Below, one piece after another: positions 1 through 7,762 of a stretch of 11,974 bases of DNA. The stretch is taken from positions 1 to 11,974 of the forward strand of contig CAYNTG010000074.1 in assembly GCA_964400105.1 (NCBI GenBank), written 5' to 3'. Position 1 is the stretch's first letter. Every line of letters starts with the position of its first letter. This DNA comes from CAYNTG01 sp964400105 (GTDB lineage: Bacteria > UBP14 > UBA6098). The translations under genes and the position numbers were made by a program. The notes below the pieces were generated by a model. It was not told the origin of the DNA. It ran no database searches and saw only the letters and a program-made list of their open reading frames with translations.

Positions 1-58
1 AGGTAAGCGGGGCGGCACCACCGGTTGGTAGCACCGCCCATAAGATAAGCGCCATCAT
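1..58 (-). CDS. 5' end of a probable exported protein, truncated by the window edge
   Basis: A reading frame opens with two consecutive ATG codons (58-56 and 55-53) 15 bases after the stop of the preceding gene and stays open to the left edge. The 19 visible residues, MMALILWAVLPTGGAAPLT, are hydrophobic and then rich in small residues, as in the start of a signal peptide, although the usual positive charge near the N-terminus is missing. There is no clear Shine-Dalgarno sequence. The spacing matches the 15 to 19 base gaps between the three genes before it, so it is probably the next gene of the same transcription unit. Nothing can be said about function, and the call rests on a short stretch. 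Confidence 0.4.
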   Translation of the reverse strand, partial: MMALILWAVLPTGGAAPLT

Positions 59-73
59 TAATGGACTTAAAAC

Positions 74-781
74 TTATCTGGTACCCCTTTTCATCAATTC
101 TTTGAGGTTCGGCATCTCGATGGCTTCCACCTTACCGGTGATCTCGCTTTTCGCGCCCTTGGTATCGTATTTGATAAGTTCTACTTGACCGTCATTTGAA
201 GTAGCTTTCACAAGTCCGAGAATAGGAACTTCCTCGGAAATCCAAACATCGGTCTTTACCTCATCGTCATCCACGAATGAAAACCTGGTCGATTCGAACT
301 TGCCAGCCTTCACCCCGACAAAGACGTTCGTCTCCGTCTTGAAATCCATTTCCGGAGTTTCCTCGACATCGGAATCGGCCTCTTCGACTGTGCCGGGAGA
401 AGTCGGACGATTTGCCGGAAGCACAAAATCCATCTCGCGCGGCGACTCGCCATTCTTCTGGATTATCAACGAAACAGCTTCCTCTTTGTTTCGGATATCG
501 GGGCTTTTGATCTTGAAAATGCTCCAGTCGCCATTTTCATCGGTAACCTTCATCTCGAACCAATAAAAGGTCTCGCCCTCGATCTCCTCCTCGGAGAGGA
601 TGGAGAATTTTACATTCTGCGACTTGCCCTCTTCGTCGTCGATCCGATATTGCACCCACGATCCCGTGGTAAAAGCAGGCGTAACGCCCGGCATATCCGG
701 CAAGGCGTCGAGCAATTGGAATTGCCCAAAAGCGCCATAGCAGATCGCGATTGTGATGATTAAGTAAGCTGTGAGTTTCAC
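74..781 (-). CDS. exported protein of unknown function, beta-rich
   Basis: This 235-residue protein has a signal peptide: Lys2, a hydrophobic stretch at about 3-19, and a likely signal peptidase I site after A17-F18-G19. The Cys at 14 does not fit a lipobox. The mature part alternates hydrophobic and charged residues, as in beta strands. An acidic Pro/Ser/Thr-rich linker lies at about 124-146 (TSPGTVEEADSDVEETPE). The stretch after it, about 158-192 (KAGKFESTRFSF, then VWISEEVPILGLVK), resembles periplasmic beta-barrel-like domains that carry a 'tPaGtFe ... vWiSdevPilGlvk' pattern; this is a resemblance only. The start is GTG at 781, preceded by GGAGG nine bases upstream. It lies 18 bases after the retropepsin-like gene, so it is probably co-transcribed with it. 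Function unknown; an envelope or periplasmic role is inferred. Confidence 0.75.
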   Translation of the reverse strand: MKLTAYLIITIAICYGAFGQFQLLDALPDMPGVTPAFTTGSWVQYRIDDEEGKSQNVKFSILSEEEIEGETFYWFEMKVTDENGDWSIFKIKSPDIRNKEEAVSLIIQKNGESPREMDFVLPANRPTSPGTVEEADSDVEETPEMDFKTETNVFVGVKAGKFESTRFSFVDDDEVKTDVWISEEVPILGLVKATSNDGQVELIKYDTKGAKSEITGKVEAIEMPNLKELMKRGTR

Positions 782-799
782 TCTTGTTTACCTCCATTT

Positions 800-2119
800 T
801 TATTTTGGAATTGGACGTAACTCTATTACGCCATTTTCATACCAAGTTGTTACGAGCCAATCCTTGAAAAAATTATATCCAATGATAGCATCGACCGGTG
901 TAGGAAAACCGGCGGAATTTATATGTGAAAGATCGCTAACGACGATCTGGTAGTCGTCGCGGCTTATCGGCCCTATTGTAATCTTTTTCGGTATGATGAT
1001 TTGAACGGAACTTCGCTTTTTATCCGCGCCGAGAAGTGTGTCCATTTCGCCTACCTCGTAGGCGTTTTCTGGAATCCTTTCAAATAGTTCGGGAGTAACT
1101 ACTCCTCCCCCGGCTCCGCAATCGAGGACGATATTTCCCACGATGCCCTTCGATGAAAATTCCGCCGTCGTGTAAAGCAGATGAAGCTGCCGCTCGAATC
1201 CGATCGTGTGGCTCGGTTTTCTGGATAGTATCGGGTCGTCCGGCTCGACAAGATTGCCGTCGTTGTCGAGACGATTGAGGATAATTCTTCGCGCGGAATA
1301 ATCGATCGTCCATGCGAACCTTCCGAGAAAATCGGTGCCCAGAAGACCGGCGATCTCGATACCGAGAGCTTCCGACAGATGGGACAGGTCCATAGTGATC
1401 GCCATGAGGTCTTTGATAATGTTATCGCCGACCTTCAGCCTATCGACGGTAACGGCTACGGCATCTGCGATATCGCCGCTGACGCCCATGGCTTTTGCGA
1501 TTGTAACATCGCCGAGCGGCTCGAATCTCGATGCAAATCTCGAATCGATTACCGAGAGCGGCGTTCCGTTATCGACGATGAGATTAACCGTTTCGCCATC
1601 GGAAAATTCCGCTTCGACGACGATATGATCCAGGTCCTTCGGAAATTCGAGGATGGTGCGAGATGGTCCATCGATCTCGAAGGTCGCATCCCCGATCGGG
1701 TCGTCCATAACTACCGCTTGAAGAGCGCCGGTTCCCATGCGAGCTATCCTCCATTCGTCGTTTTCGAGAATAGCATCGAATCCATCCATCGCCTCTTGCT
1801 CGATCCCACCGGCCTCGATAACGCAATAGATTGTCACCCTCGCCGTGTCCCCGACGAACTCCACATCGATTTTGGATACCTCGCCCAAACTCAATGCTCC
1901 GGCAGCCAGAACTTGCTCGAAAACCATCCTCGAAAGCTCCGGCCCAACACCGGAGAAATCGAAATTCCCCGCGAGCATCCCATCGAGCGGATCGATTTCC
2001 CTTTGGTCGAGGGCTACCCTATATGAATCCACGAGCGCGGCGATTCCATCCGGAATATCGTCCGCCAACGCGATATTCGAAACGGATACGAGTAAAATTA
2101 TCAAACCGATTACGATCAT
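800..2119 (-). CDS. secreted protein with NTF2-like region and two retropepsin-like domains
   Basis: A 439-residue protein with a signal peptide (MIVIGLIILLVSVSNIALA, cleavage near residue 19). Residues about 22-136 look like an NTF2/SnoaL-type fold, with a helix ending near LDGMLAGNFDFSG and a closing EWRIARMG strand. Two regions then resemble bacterial clan AA (retropepsin-like) aspartyl protease domains. The first has IVDNGTPLSVID at 181-192 and AGLLGTDFLGRF at 257-268, followed by IDYSARRIIL. The second has VLDCGAGGGVVTPELF at 331-346 and AIIGYNFFKDW at 411-421. Both keep the catalytic Asp (D183, D333), but the usual D-T/S-G reads DNG and DCG, so activity is uncertain. The frame is open upstream to 2278, but the ATG at 2119 follows an AGAGG ribosome-binding site, starts the signal peptide, and avoids overlapping the upstream lipoprotein gene. 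It may be a protease, a ligand-binding relative, or a pseudo-enzyme. Confidence 0.75.
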   Translation of the reverse strand: MIVIGLIILLVSVSNIALADDIPDGIAALVDSYRVALDQREIDPLDGMLAGNFDFSGVGPELSRMVFEQVLAAGALSLGEVSKIDVEFVGDTARVTIYCVIEAGGIEQEAMDGFDAILENDEWRIARMGTGALQAVVMDDPIGDATFEIDGPSRTILEFPKDLDHIVVEAEFSDGETVNLIVDNGTPLSVIDSRFASRFEPLGDVTIAKAMGVSGDIADAVAVTVDRLKVGDNIIKDLMAITMDLSHLSEALGIEIAGLLGTDFLGRFAWTIDYSARRIILNRLDNDGNLVEPDDPILSRKPSHTIGFERQLHLLYTTAEFSSKGIVGNIVLDCGAGGGVVTPELFERIPENAYEVGEMDTLLGADKKRSSVQIIIPKKITIGPISRDDYQIVVSDLSHINSAGFPTPVDAIIGYNFFKDWLVTTWYENGVIELRPIPK

Positions 2120-2138
2120 ATTGCCTCTATCTTTGCCA

Positions 2139-2774
2139 TTAGATGGTCTCCTCTTCGACCGGAAGCTCTTTCTCTTCGGAATCGCCGCCGCTCGATGTCT
2201 CCGAATAACCCGCGCCGAATCTGCCGTCCTGAATCTCCATTCGCCACCATTGGTCGCCGATCTGTTCGACATAAACACCGTTGAATATGCCGTTCACCCA
2301 TAGATTTTCGGGATCTATATTAGTGATAGTCACGACCATATAACATGTTTCCGTATTGAGAGAGGCGACATAATCGGCTGTATTTGGGATGCCTTGATAC
2401 ATCTCCGCTCCCGGATAGAGCTTTACTGAATAGATCGCGAAATTTCGACCTGTGATCTGGAGAATCTCATAGACATCCGCGAGCCACGTCATGATAAAGA
2501 CCGGCTCCATCCCCCATTCGCCCGCTACGAGCGTCAGAAGGAGATGTGTATAATCCTGTGAGTCCTGTTCGAGAAGTGTGTATCCGATCGTGCCGTCGTT
2601 ATGGTCATAGACGCTCACCTTATCGATATAAACCCTCGCCTGAGGGTATTCGAAGCGCTCGCCGTTAAGGTTCAAACCGACCTCGAATCCGCCAACCGGT
2701 TCGACGCACGAAATCACCCACAAAAGACAAATTAGGACGGCAAAGACCGCTACAATAAAAGGCTTCTTGTTCAC
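2139..2774 (-). CDS. predicted lipoprotein of unknown function
   Basis: A 211-residue protein with a lipoprotein signal: Lys3 and Lys4, a hydrophobic core, and the lipobox V20-I21-S22-C23, so Cys23 would be lipidated and the protein membrane-anchored outside the cytoplasm. The mature part is rich in aromatic and beta-forming residues (for example RVYIDKVSVYDHNDG and WVNGIFNGVYVEQIG). It ends in an acidic, low-complexity tail at about 194-211 (SGGDSEEKELPVEEETI). I recognise no family. The start is GTG at 2774, directly behind a GGGGGA ribosome-binding sequence. It follows the KtrA-like gene by 15 bases and precedes the retropepsin-like gene by 19 bases, which suggests one transcript. Confidence 0.75.
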   Translation of the reverse strand: MNKKPFIVAVFAVLICLLWVISCVEPVGGFEVGLNLNGERFEYPQARVYIDKVSVYDHNDGTIGYTLLEQDSQDYTHLLLTLVAGEWGMEPVFIMTWLADVYEILQITGRNFAIYSVKLYPGAEMYQGIPNTADYVASLNTETCYMVVTITNIDPENLWVNGIFNGVYVEQIGDQWWRMEIQDGRFGAGYSETSSGGDSEEKELPVEEETI

Positions 2775-2789
2775 GATTCCCCCAAAATG

Positions 2790-3452
2790 CTATAATTCCT
2801 GAAGCAATTCTACTTTTTCAACGGCACCGAGGATTACGAGATTATCTCCCGGATGTATTATCTCGCCCGCTTTTGGCACCACGATAACCGGCGGGGCCGT
2901 CCCTGGATCCGCGCGTTTGATTGCGAGAAGCTCGACGCCGTATTCTCTCCGCAGGTTAAGATCGATGAGGCTCTTGTCGTTAAACGGCTCCGGCGCGACC
3001 AACTCTACGATGATATACCCTTCAACCAGAGGGATATGATCGATGATATTCGGCGAAGCGAGGGAGTTTGCCACCCTTTCGGCCATCTCCTTTTCAGGGA
3101 AGACCACCTGATGCGCGCCCACCGCTTCGAGGATGTTGCCATGCTCGGTGGAAATACCTTTAACAACTATATAATCTATGCCGATCTCGGAGAGGTTCAG
3201 GGTAACGAGAACGCTGGCCTCGATGTCGTCTCCGAGCGCGACCAGGGCGACATCGACCTCGGAAATGCCCAGACCTCCGAGGAACGACGGGTCCGTTGCA
3301 TCGCCGACCACGGCATGCGTGACCCGGTCTCGAACATCGTCCACGCGGGCATGATTTTTATCGATCGCGAGGACCGGCAATCCCTTCGACGCAAGCTCGA
3401 GAGCGACAGTCGAACCGAAGCTCCCCAGCCCAATTATTGCGAATTGGCGCAT
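2790..3452 (-). CDS. KtrA/TrkA-type cytosolic regulator of a potassium transporter (RCK domain)
   Basis: A 220-residue protein matching the size of KtrA-like regulators, which bind nucleotides and gate a membrane K+ transporter (KtrB/TrkH type). An RCK-N Rossmann domain fills about 1-130: the dinucleotide-binding glycines are G8-L-G10-S-F-G13, the acidic residue ending strand 2 is D31 (AIDKN), and VVGDATDP at about 48-55 and VVFPEKEMAERVA are typical. An RCK-C (TrkA-C) domain follows at about 138-218 (VELVAPEPFNDKSLIDLNLR, then IHPGDNLVILG). The single-repeat size fits KtrA rather than the double-repeat proteobacterial TrkA. The ATG at 3452 has an AGGA ribosome-binding sequence and lies inside the pgsA end, overlapping it by 19 bases. 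No membrane K+ transporter gene lies in this window, so the partner must be encoded elsewhere. Confidence 0.9.
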   Translation of the reverse strand: MRQFAIIGLGSFGSTVALELASKGLPVLAIDKNHARVDDVRDRVTHAVVGDATDPSFLGGLGISEVDVALVALGDDIEASVLVTLNLSEIGIDYIVVKGISTEHGNILEAVGAHQVVFPEKEMAERVANSLASPNIIDHIPLVEGYIIVELVAPEPFNDKSLIDLNLRREYGVELLAIKRADPGTAPPVIVVPKAGEIIHPGDNLVILGAVEKVELLQEL

Positions 3453-4066
3453 TCTTCCTCGCTTTTCGTTTTTACAAGATTTCTATATCTCGAAAGATAA
3501 ATTAATCCTGATACAATAGATAAAGCAAATGAGATTCCAATAAGAACCTTTGTGAGAACCGGGTAATCCAGAAGCGAAACGGTAAATGCGCATATCCAGA
3601 AAAGCGGCGTGCAACGGCCCAAAATCGCCGGCGTGGCCAGAGACTCATAATCGATGAATATCTTCAGGCCGAATATCAATATTAGTATATCCCTTATGAA
3701 GATAGGCAAAATTGCCCAAAGCGGGATGTAACCATTAAAAGCGAGGACTATCGCCACGCCGTTTATGATGATTTTATCGATGACTGGGTCCATTATGGCG
3801 CCAAAAATCGTGATCTGGTGCAAGGTCTTCGCCAAAAAGCCGTCGAACAGATCGGTCAGGACCATAAATGCACCTATCGCGATAGCGGGCCACGGTCCGA
3901 ATTCGTCGATATAGCTTAAATAATATAGCAGAAAAGGCAGCGCAAGCAACCGGGACAGGGTAAGAATATTCGGGACCGTCAGAACCTTGTTGGTATCGAA
4001 ATTCTCCTCGGCGAGAGTGTGGTATTTTTTTGCGAAATAATCGTTGTTTTTAATTTTATCGATCAT
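3434..4066 (-). CDS. pgsA: CDP-alcohol phosphatidyltransferase, probable phosphatidylglycerophosphate synthase
   Basis: A 210-residue multi-pass membrane protein. PgsA makes phosphatidylglycerophosphate from CDP-diacylglycerol and glycerol-3-phosphate, the committed step to phosphatidylglycerol. The family motif DG-x2-AR-x8-G-x3-D-x3-D is visible at 72-97: D72, D75, G76, A79, then K80 where the family has Arg, then G89, D93 and D97. The start of the first membrane segment, VPNILTLSRLLALPF at 31-45, is typical of PgsA. Upstream of it lies a hydrophilic extension of about 28 residues, longer than usual. Further membrane stretches lie near 59-71, 98-135 and 154-193. The usual GK-x-KT-x2-Q segment reads G150-R-C-T-P here. 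The start ATG overlaps the recN stop by four bases (ATGA), with no clear ribosome-binding site, so translational coupling is likely. Substrate specificity is not certain because of the altered motif. Confidence 0.8.
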   Translation of the reverse strand: MIDKIKNNDYFAKKYHTLAEENFDTNKVLTVPNILTLSRLLALPFLLYYLSYIDEFGPWPAIAIGAFMVLTDLFDGFLAKTLHQITIFGAIMDPVIDKIIINGVAIVLAFNGYIPLWAILPIFIRDILILIFGLKIFIDYESLATPAILGRCTPLFWICAFTVSLLDYPVLTKVLIGISFALSIVSGLIYLSRYRNLVKTKSEEECANSQ

Positions 4067-5682
4067 AATATGGCCGCCATCTCGATTCTGCCGCCGTGCA
4101 TCCTTTCGATTTCCTCGACCTTTTCGGCGAGGGAAAGTCTTTCCAGGTTCACGCGTGTTCTTCCCTTCTCCTCGAATTTTGTGATGCGCAGATGGACATC
4201 CGCCATTCGAGCGATCTGAGGAAGGTGTGTGATTACCAGGAGTTGTCGTTTTCCGGCGAGGTTTAAAAGCTCTTTGCCAACAGCATTTGCGACCTTTCCG
4301 CCGATGCCTGAATCGATCTCGTCGAAAACCGTTATTCCCTCGAAATAGTCCGATCCGATTATCGATTTTATCGCCAGCATGATTCTCGAAAGCTCGCCGC
4401 CACTGACTATCGCCGCGAGGGGTTTTAATGCCTCTCCGGGGTTCGGCGAAATGTAAAATTCCGCGCTTTCCGATCCGGAATTAAGCATGGCAAACCGCTC
4501 ATTATCGATAGTTATCGGACCGTTGGGATCTTCCGTCCGCATGAATTTAATCTCAAATTCGACATTCTCCATTCCGAGTGGATATAGCGCCCCGGTGATT
4601 TCGTGCTGTAAATGGATAGCGCCAGCTTCGCGCTTTTTGCGGAGAGTGTTGGCCTTTTCCACGAGAATTGCAAGACGAGATTCGATGTCTTTGGAAATGG
4701 ACTCCATCTTCGATTCCATCCCCTGGAGATTCGTGACGCCGCCTTCGAGTTCTTTTTGATAGTCGATCAATCCCCGGACATCGCGGTTGTATTTCCGGCG
4801 AAGCCTTTCGATGAGGTTTTGACGATCTCGCAGTATCTCCGCTTCTTCGGCATCGACATCGACGGAATCCGCGATATCCGACACCACGCGGGCGGCCTCG
4901 GCGAGTGCGGCCTGCGCGGTCTCGACAAGCTCGGTCGCATAGCGGACCTCGGGGACGAGGTCGGCGATATCGAGGAGGGATTTTTCTGCGGCGGCGACGA
5001 GCTGCAGAGCATCGGGCGCGCCGTCGTTGAGATGTTCGCTTGCCTTGGTGGCTCGCTCGAATATTCGTTCTGCGGCGTCGATCCGGGCGATTTTCGCCTC
5101 TATTTCCTCAAATTCCTCCGGGTCGAGTTGCGCTTGCGAAAGCTCCTGAAGCTCAAATTCCCTGAGCCTTATCCTTTCGCGCTCCCGCTCGATTCCTTCC
5201 CTTGTTTTTCTCAAAAGCGATTCTATCTGCTCGAGCTCGTGAAATTCGGTCGAGAATTCATCCGATAAAGACGTTATCCCGCAGAATCGATCGAGAAGCT
5301 CGATATGCGTTCTCTGATCGAGGATCGTTTGGTGCTCGTGTTGTCCGAGGAGGTCGGCGAACCCGGCGGTCTTCTCCGTCAAATCGGAGATCGACACCGA
5401 CATCCCGTCGAACCATGCGTAGCTTCTGCCGGTCGAAGATATACGACGCCGGACGATATTCGTGCGACCGGAGTGCTCGAACACGCCCTCGACTATCGCC
5501 TCGTCGGAGCCGGTTCGCACTCTGGTGGAATCGGCACGCGCGCCAATGAGTAGTTCTATCGCCCCAACCACCAAAGATTTCCCCGCACCCGTTTCACCCG
5601 TTAAGACACATAGACCTCGATCGAGGTGAAGTTCGGCGTAATCGATAACGGCGAGGTTTTTTATTTTTAGGCTCTTCAACAT
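4063..5682 (-). CDS. recN: DNA repair protein RecN (SMC-like ATPase)
   Basis: A 539-residue RecN, close to the family's usual length of about 550-570. RecN is a cohesin-like ATPase that acts in double-strand-break repair and is often DNA-damage-inducible. The ATPase head is split by a coiled coil. The N-terminal half begins MLKSLKIKNLAVID and has Walker A GETGAGKS (29-36) and the family stretch LGQHEHQTILDQR (112-124). A charged coiled-coil region lies at about 145-350. The C-terminal half has the ABC signature VSGGELSR (426-433), Walker B TVFDEID (451-457) and the H-loop THLPQIA with H486. The protein ends soon after EIERMHGG, lacking most of the short C-terminal tail seen in E. coli RecN. 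The ATG at 5682 is preceded by no ribosome-binding sequence but by a good promoter-like sequence (see 5692-5720). Confidence 0.95.
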   Translation of the reverse strand: MLKSLKIKNLAVIDYAELHLDRGLCVLTGETGAGKSLVVGAIELLIGARADSTRVRTGSDEAIVEGVFEHSGRTNIVRRRISSTGRSYAWFDGMSVSISDLTEKTAGFADLLGQHEHQTILDQRTHIELLDRFCGITSLSDEFSTEFHELEQIESLLRKTREGIERERERIRLREFELQELSQAQLDPEEFEEIEAKIARIDAAERIFERATKASEHLNDGAPDALQLVAAAEKSLLDIADLVPEVRYATELVETAQAALAEAARVVSDIADSVDVDAEEAEILRDRQNLIERLRRKYNRDVRGLIDYQKELEGGVTNLQGMESKMESISKDIESRLAILVEKANTLRKKREAGAIHLQHEITGALYPLGMENVEFEIKFMRTEDPNGPITIDNERFAMLNSGSESAEFYISPNPGEALKPLAAIVSGGELSRIMLAIKSIIGSDYFEGITVFDEIDSGIGGKVANAVGKELLNLAGKRQLLVITHLPQIARMADVHLRITKFEEKGRTRVNLERLSLAEKVEEIERMHGGRIEMAAIL

Positions 5683-5691
5683 ATTTCATTA

Positions 5692-5720
5692 AATCTAATG
5701 TATGGATTGCCGTCTGTCAA
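5692..5720 (-). promoter_or_regulatory. candidate sigma70-type promoter for recN-pgsA-ktrA
   Basis: On the minus strand a perfect -35 hexamer TTGACA (5720-5715) is followed after exactly 17 bases by TAGATT (5697-5692), which matches four of six positions of TATAAT. A start of transcription about seven bases downstream would fall near 5685, only about three bases before the recN ATG at 5682, implying a nearly leaderless mRNA. That agrees with the lack of a ribosome-binding sequence before recN. It is the best promoter match I found in the window. Confidence 0.6.
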
Positions 5721-5739
5721 GCACAAGACTTTAACAAAT

Positions 5740-5756
5740 TGTCCGGTAAAGGGACA
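5740..5756. promoter_or_regulatory. inverted repeat TGTCC-N7-GGACA, possible operator upstream of recN
   Basis: A perfect 5-bp inverted repeat with a seven-base spacer lies about 20 bases upstream of the recN -35 element. It could be a binding site for a dimeric regulator. It does not match the E. coli (CTGT-N8-ACAG) or Bacillus (GAAC-N4-GTTC) SOS boxes, and five-base arms can arise by chance. Confidence 0.25.
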
Positions 5757-5806
5757 TGGTAACCCCATTGCTTTAGAGTATAAGGAAATGGTATGACCTG
5801 TTCATC

Positions 5807-7177
<1,371 letters not shown>

Positions 7178-7729
7178 TTACAATGTTTTGACTGTGATTT
7201 TGTCGTTTGTGTAGATGCATATTTCCGAGGCGATTTTGAGGCTGTGCTCAACGATTTCCTTCGGATTGCTCTGTGGATTCGGTCCCCGGATGATCGCACG
7301 CGCCGCTGCGAGGGCATAACCCCCTCCCGATCCGATGGCGCAGATTCCATCGTCCGGTTCGATAACATCGCCATTTCCGGAAAGGACGAAGCTGTTGGTC
7401 TTCGAGATCACAACGAGCATGGCTTCGAGCCTTCGAAGATAGCGATCCATGCGCCAATCCTTTGCCAATTCGACGACCGAGCGCGACACGTTGCCGGAGA
7501 ATTCCGACAGCTTATCCTCGAAGCGGTCCAGCAGCGTCAATCCGTCCGCCGCCGCACCTGCGAAACCGACCAAAACATCGAAATTGGAGAGTTTGCGAAC
7601 CTTTTGCGCACCCGACTTAAAGACCTCGTCGCCGAGTGTAACCTGACCGTCGCCGCCGATCGCAGCCTTGCCGTCTATCGATAGGCCGATGATGGTCGTT
7701 CCGTGGAACCGTGTGCTATTTTTTTTCAT
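7178..7729 (-). CDS. hslV: ATP-dependent protease peptidase subunit HslV (ClpQ)
   Basis: A 183-residue proteasome-type threonine peptidase, the proteolytic chamber of HslVU. A ten-residue propeptide ending in FHG precedes the catalytic Thr, T11 (mature Thr1). The family's catalytic residues are present: D27 in GGDGQ (mature Asp17), K43 in QKVRKL (mature Lys33) and S134 in AIGSGGGYA. The hallmark helix ELAKDWRMDRYLRRLEAM (87-104) and SGNGDVIEP (117-125) are intact, as is the C-terminal CIYTN. It should therefore be active with HslU. Residues after Thr1 read TTIIGLSIDGK, instead of the more usual TT-x5-R-x-G; the same unusual stretch recurs in the paralogue just upstream. ATG at 7729 is preceded by a strong GGAGG five bases upstream. 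It lies 33 bases after the paralogue and abuts hslU. Confidence 0.97.
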   Translation of the reverse strand: MKKNSTRFHGTTIIGLSIDGKAAIGGDGQVTLGDEVFKSGAQKVRKLSNFDVLVGFAGAAADGLTLLDRFEDKLSEFSGNVSRSVVELAKDWRMDRYLRRLEAMLVVISKTNSFVLSGNGDVIEPDDGICAIGSGGGYALAAARAIIRGPNPQSNPKEIVEHSLKIASEICIYTNDKITVKTL

Positions 7730-7762
7730 CGATTCCTCCGTTTTATTGACAAAAAACGCCGA

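Larger units (their letters stand above)
5683..5806 (-). other. recN-upstream intergenic region
   Basis: A 124-base non-coding gap between the hslU stop and the recN start. It contains a sigma70-like promoter close to recN (5692-5720) and an inverted repeat TGTCC-N7-GGACA (5740-5756). A 5-bp inverted repeat CATCC-TAAA-GGATG (5803-5816) overlaps the hslU stop codon and has no following T-run, so it is not a convincing intrinsic terminator. I see no coding frame or structured RNA here. Confidence 0.6.

Noticed and set aside
1379..2026. Plus-strand open frame of 215 codons
   Set aside because: It lies wholly antisense to the retropepsin-like gene, has no recognisable domain and no convincing ribosome-binding context. 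Long antisense frames are expected at this codon usage. The same applies to the plus-strand frames at 2853-3500, 4612-5268, 7037-7684 and 9243-9818.
2120..2278. N-terminal extension of the retropepsin-like gene to 2278
   Set aside because: The extra 53 residues are basic and unlike the family. They would bury a clean signal peptide and overlap the lipoprotein gene by about 140 bases. The ATG at 2119 has a ribosome-binding site.
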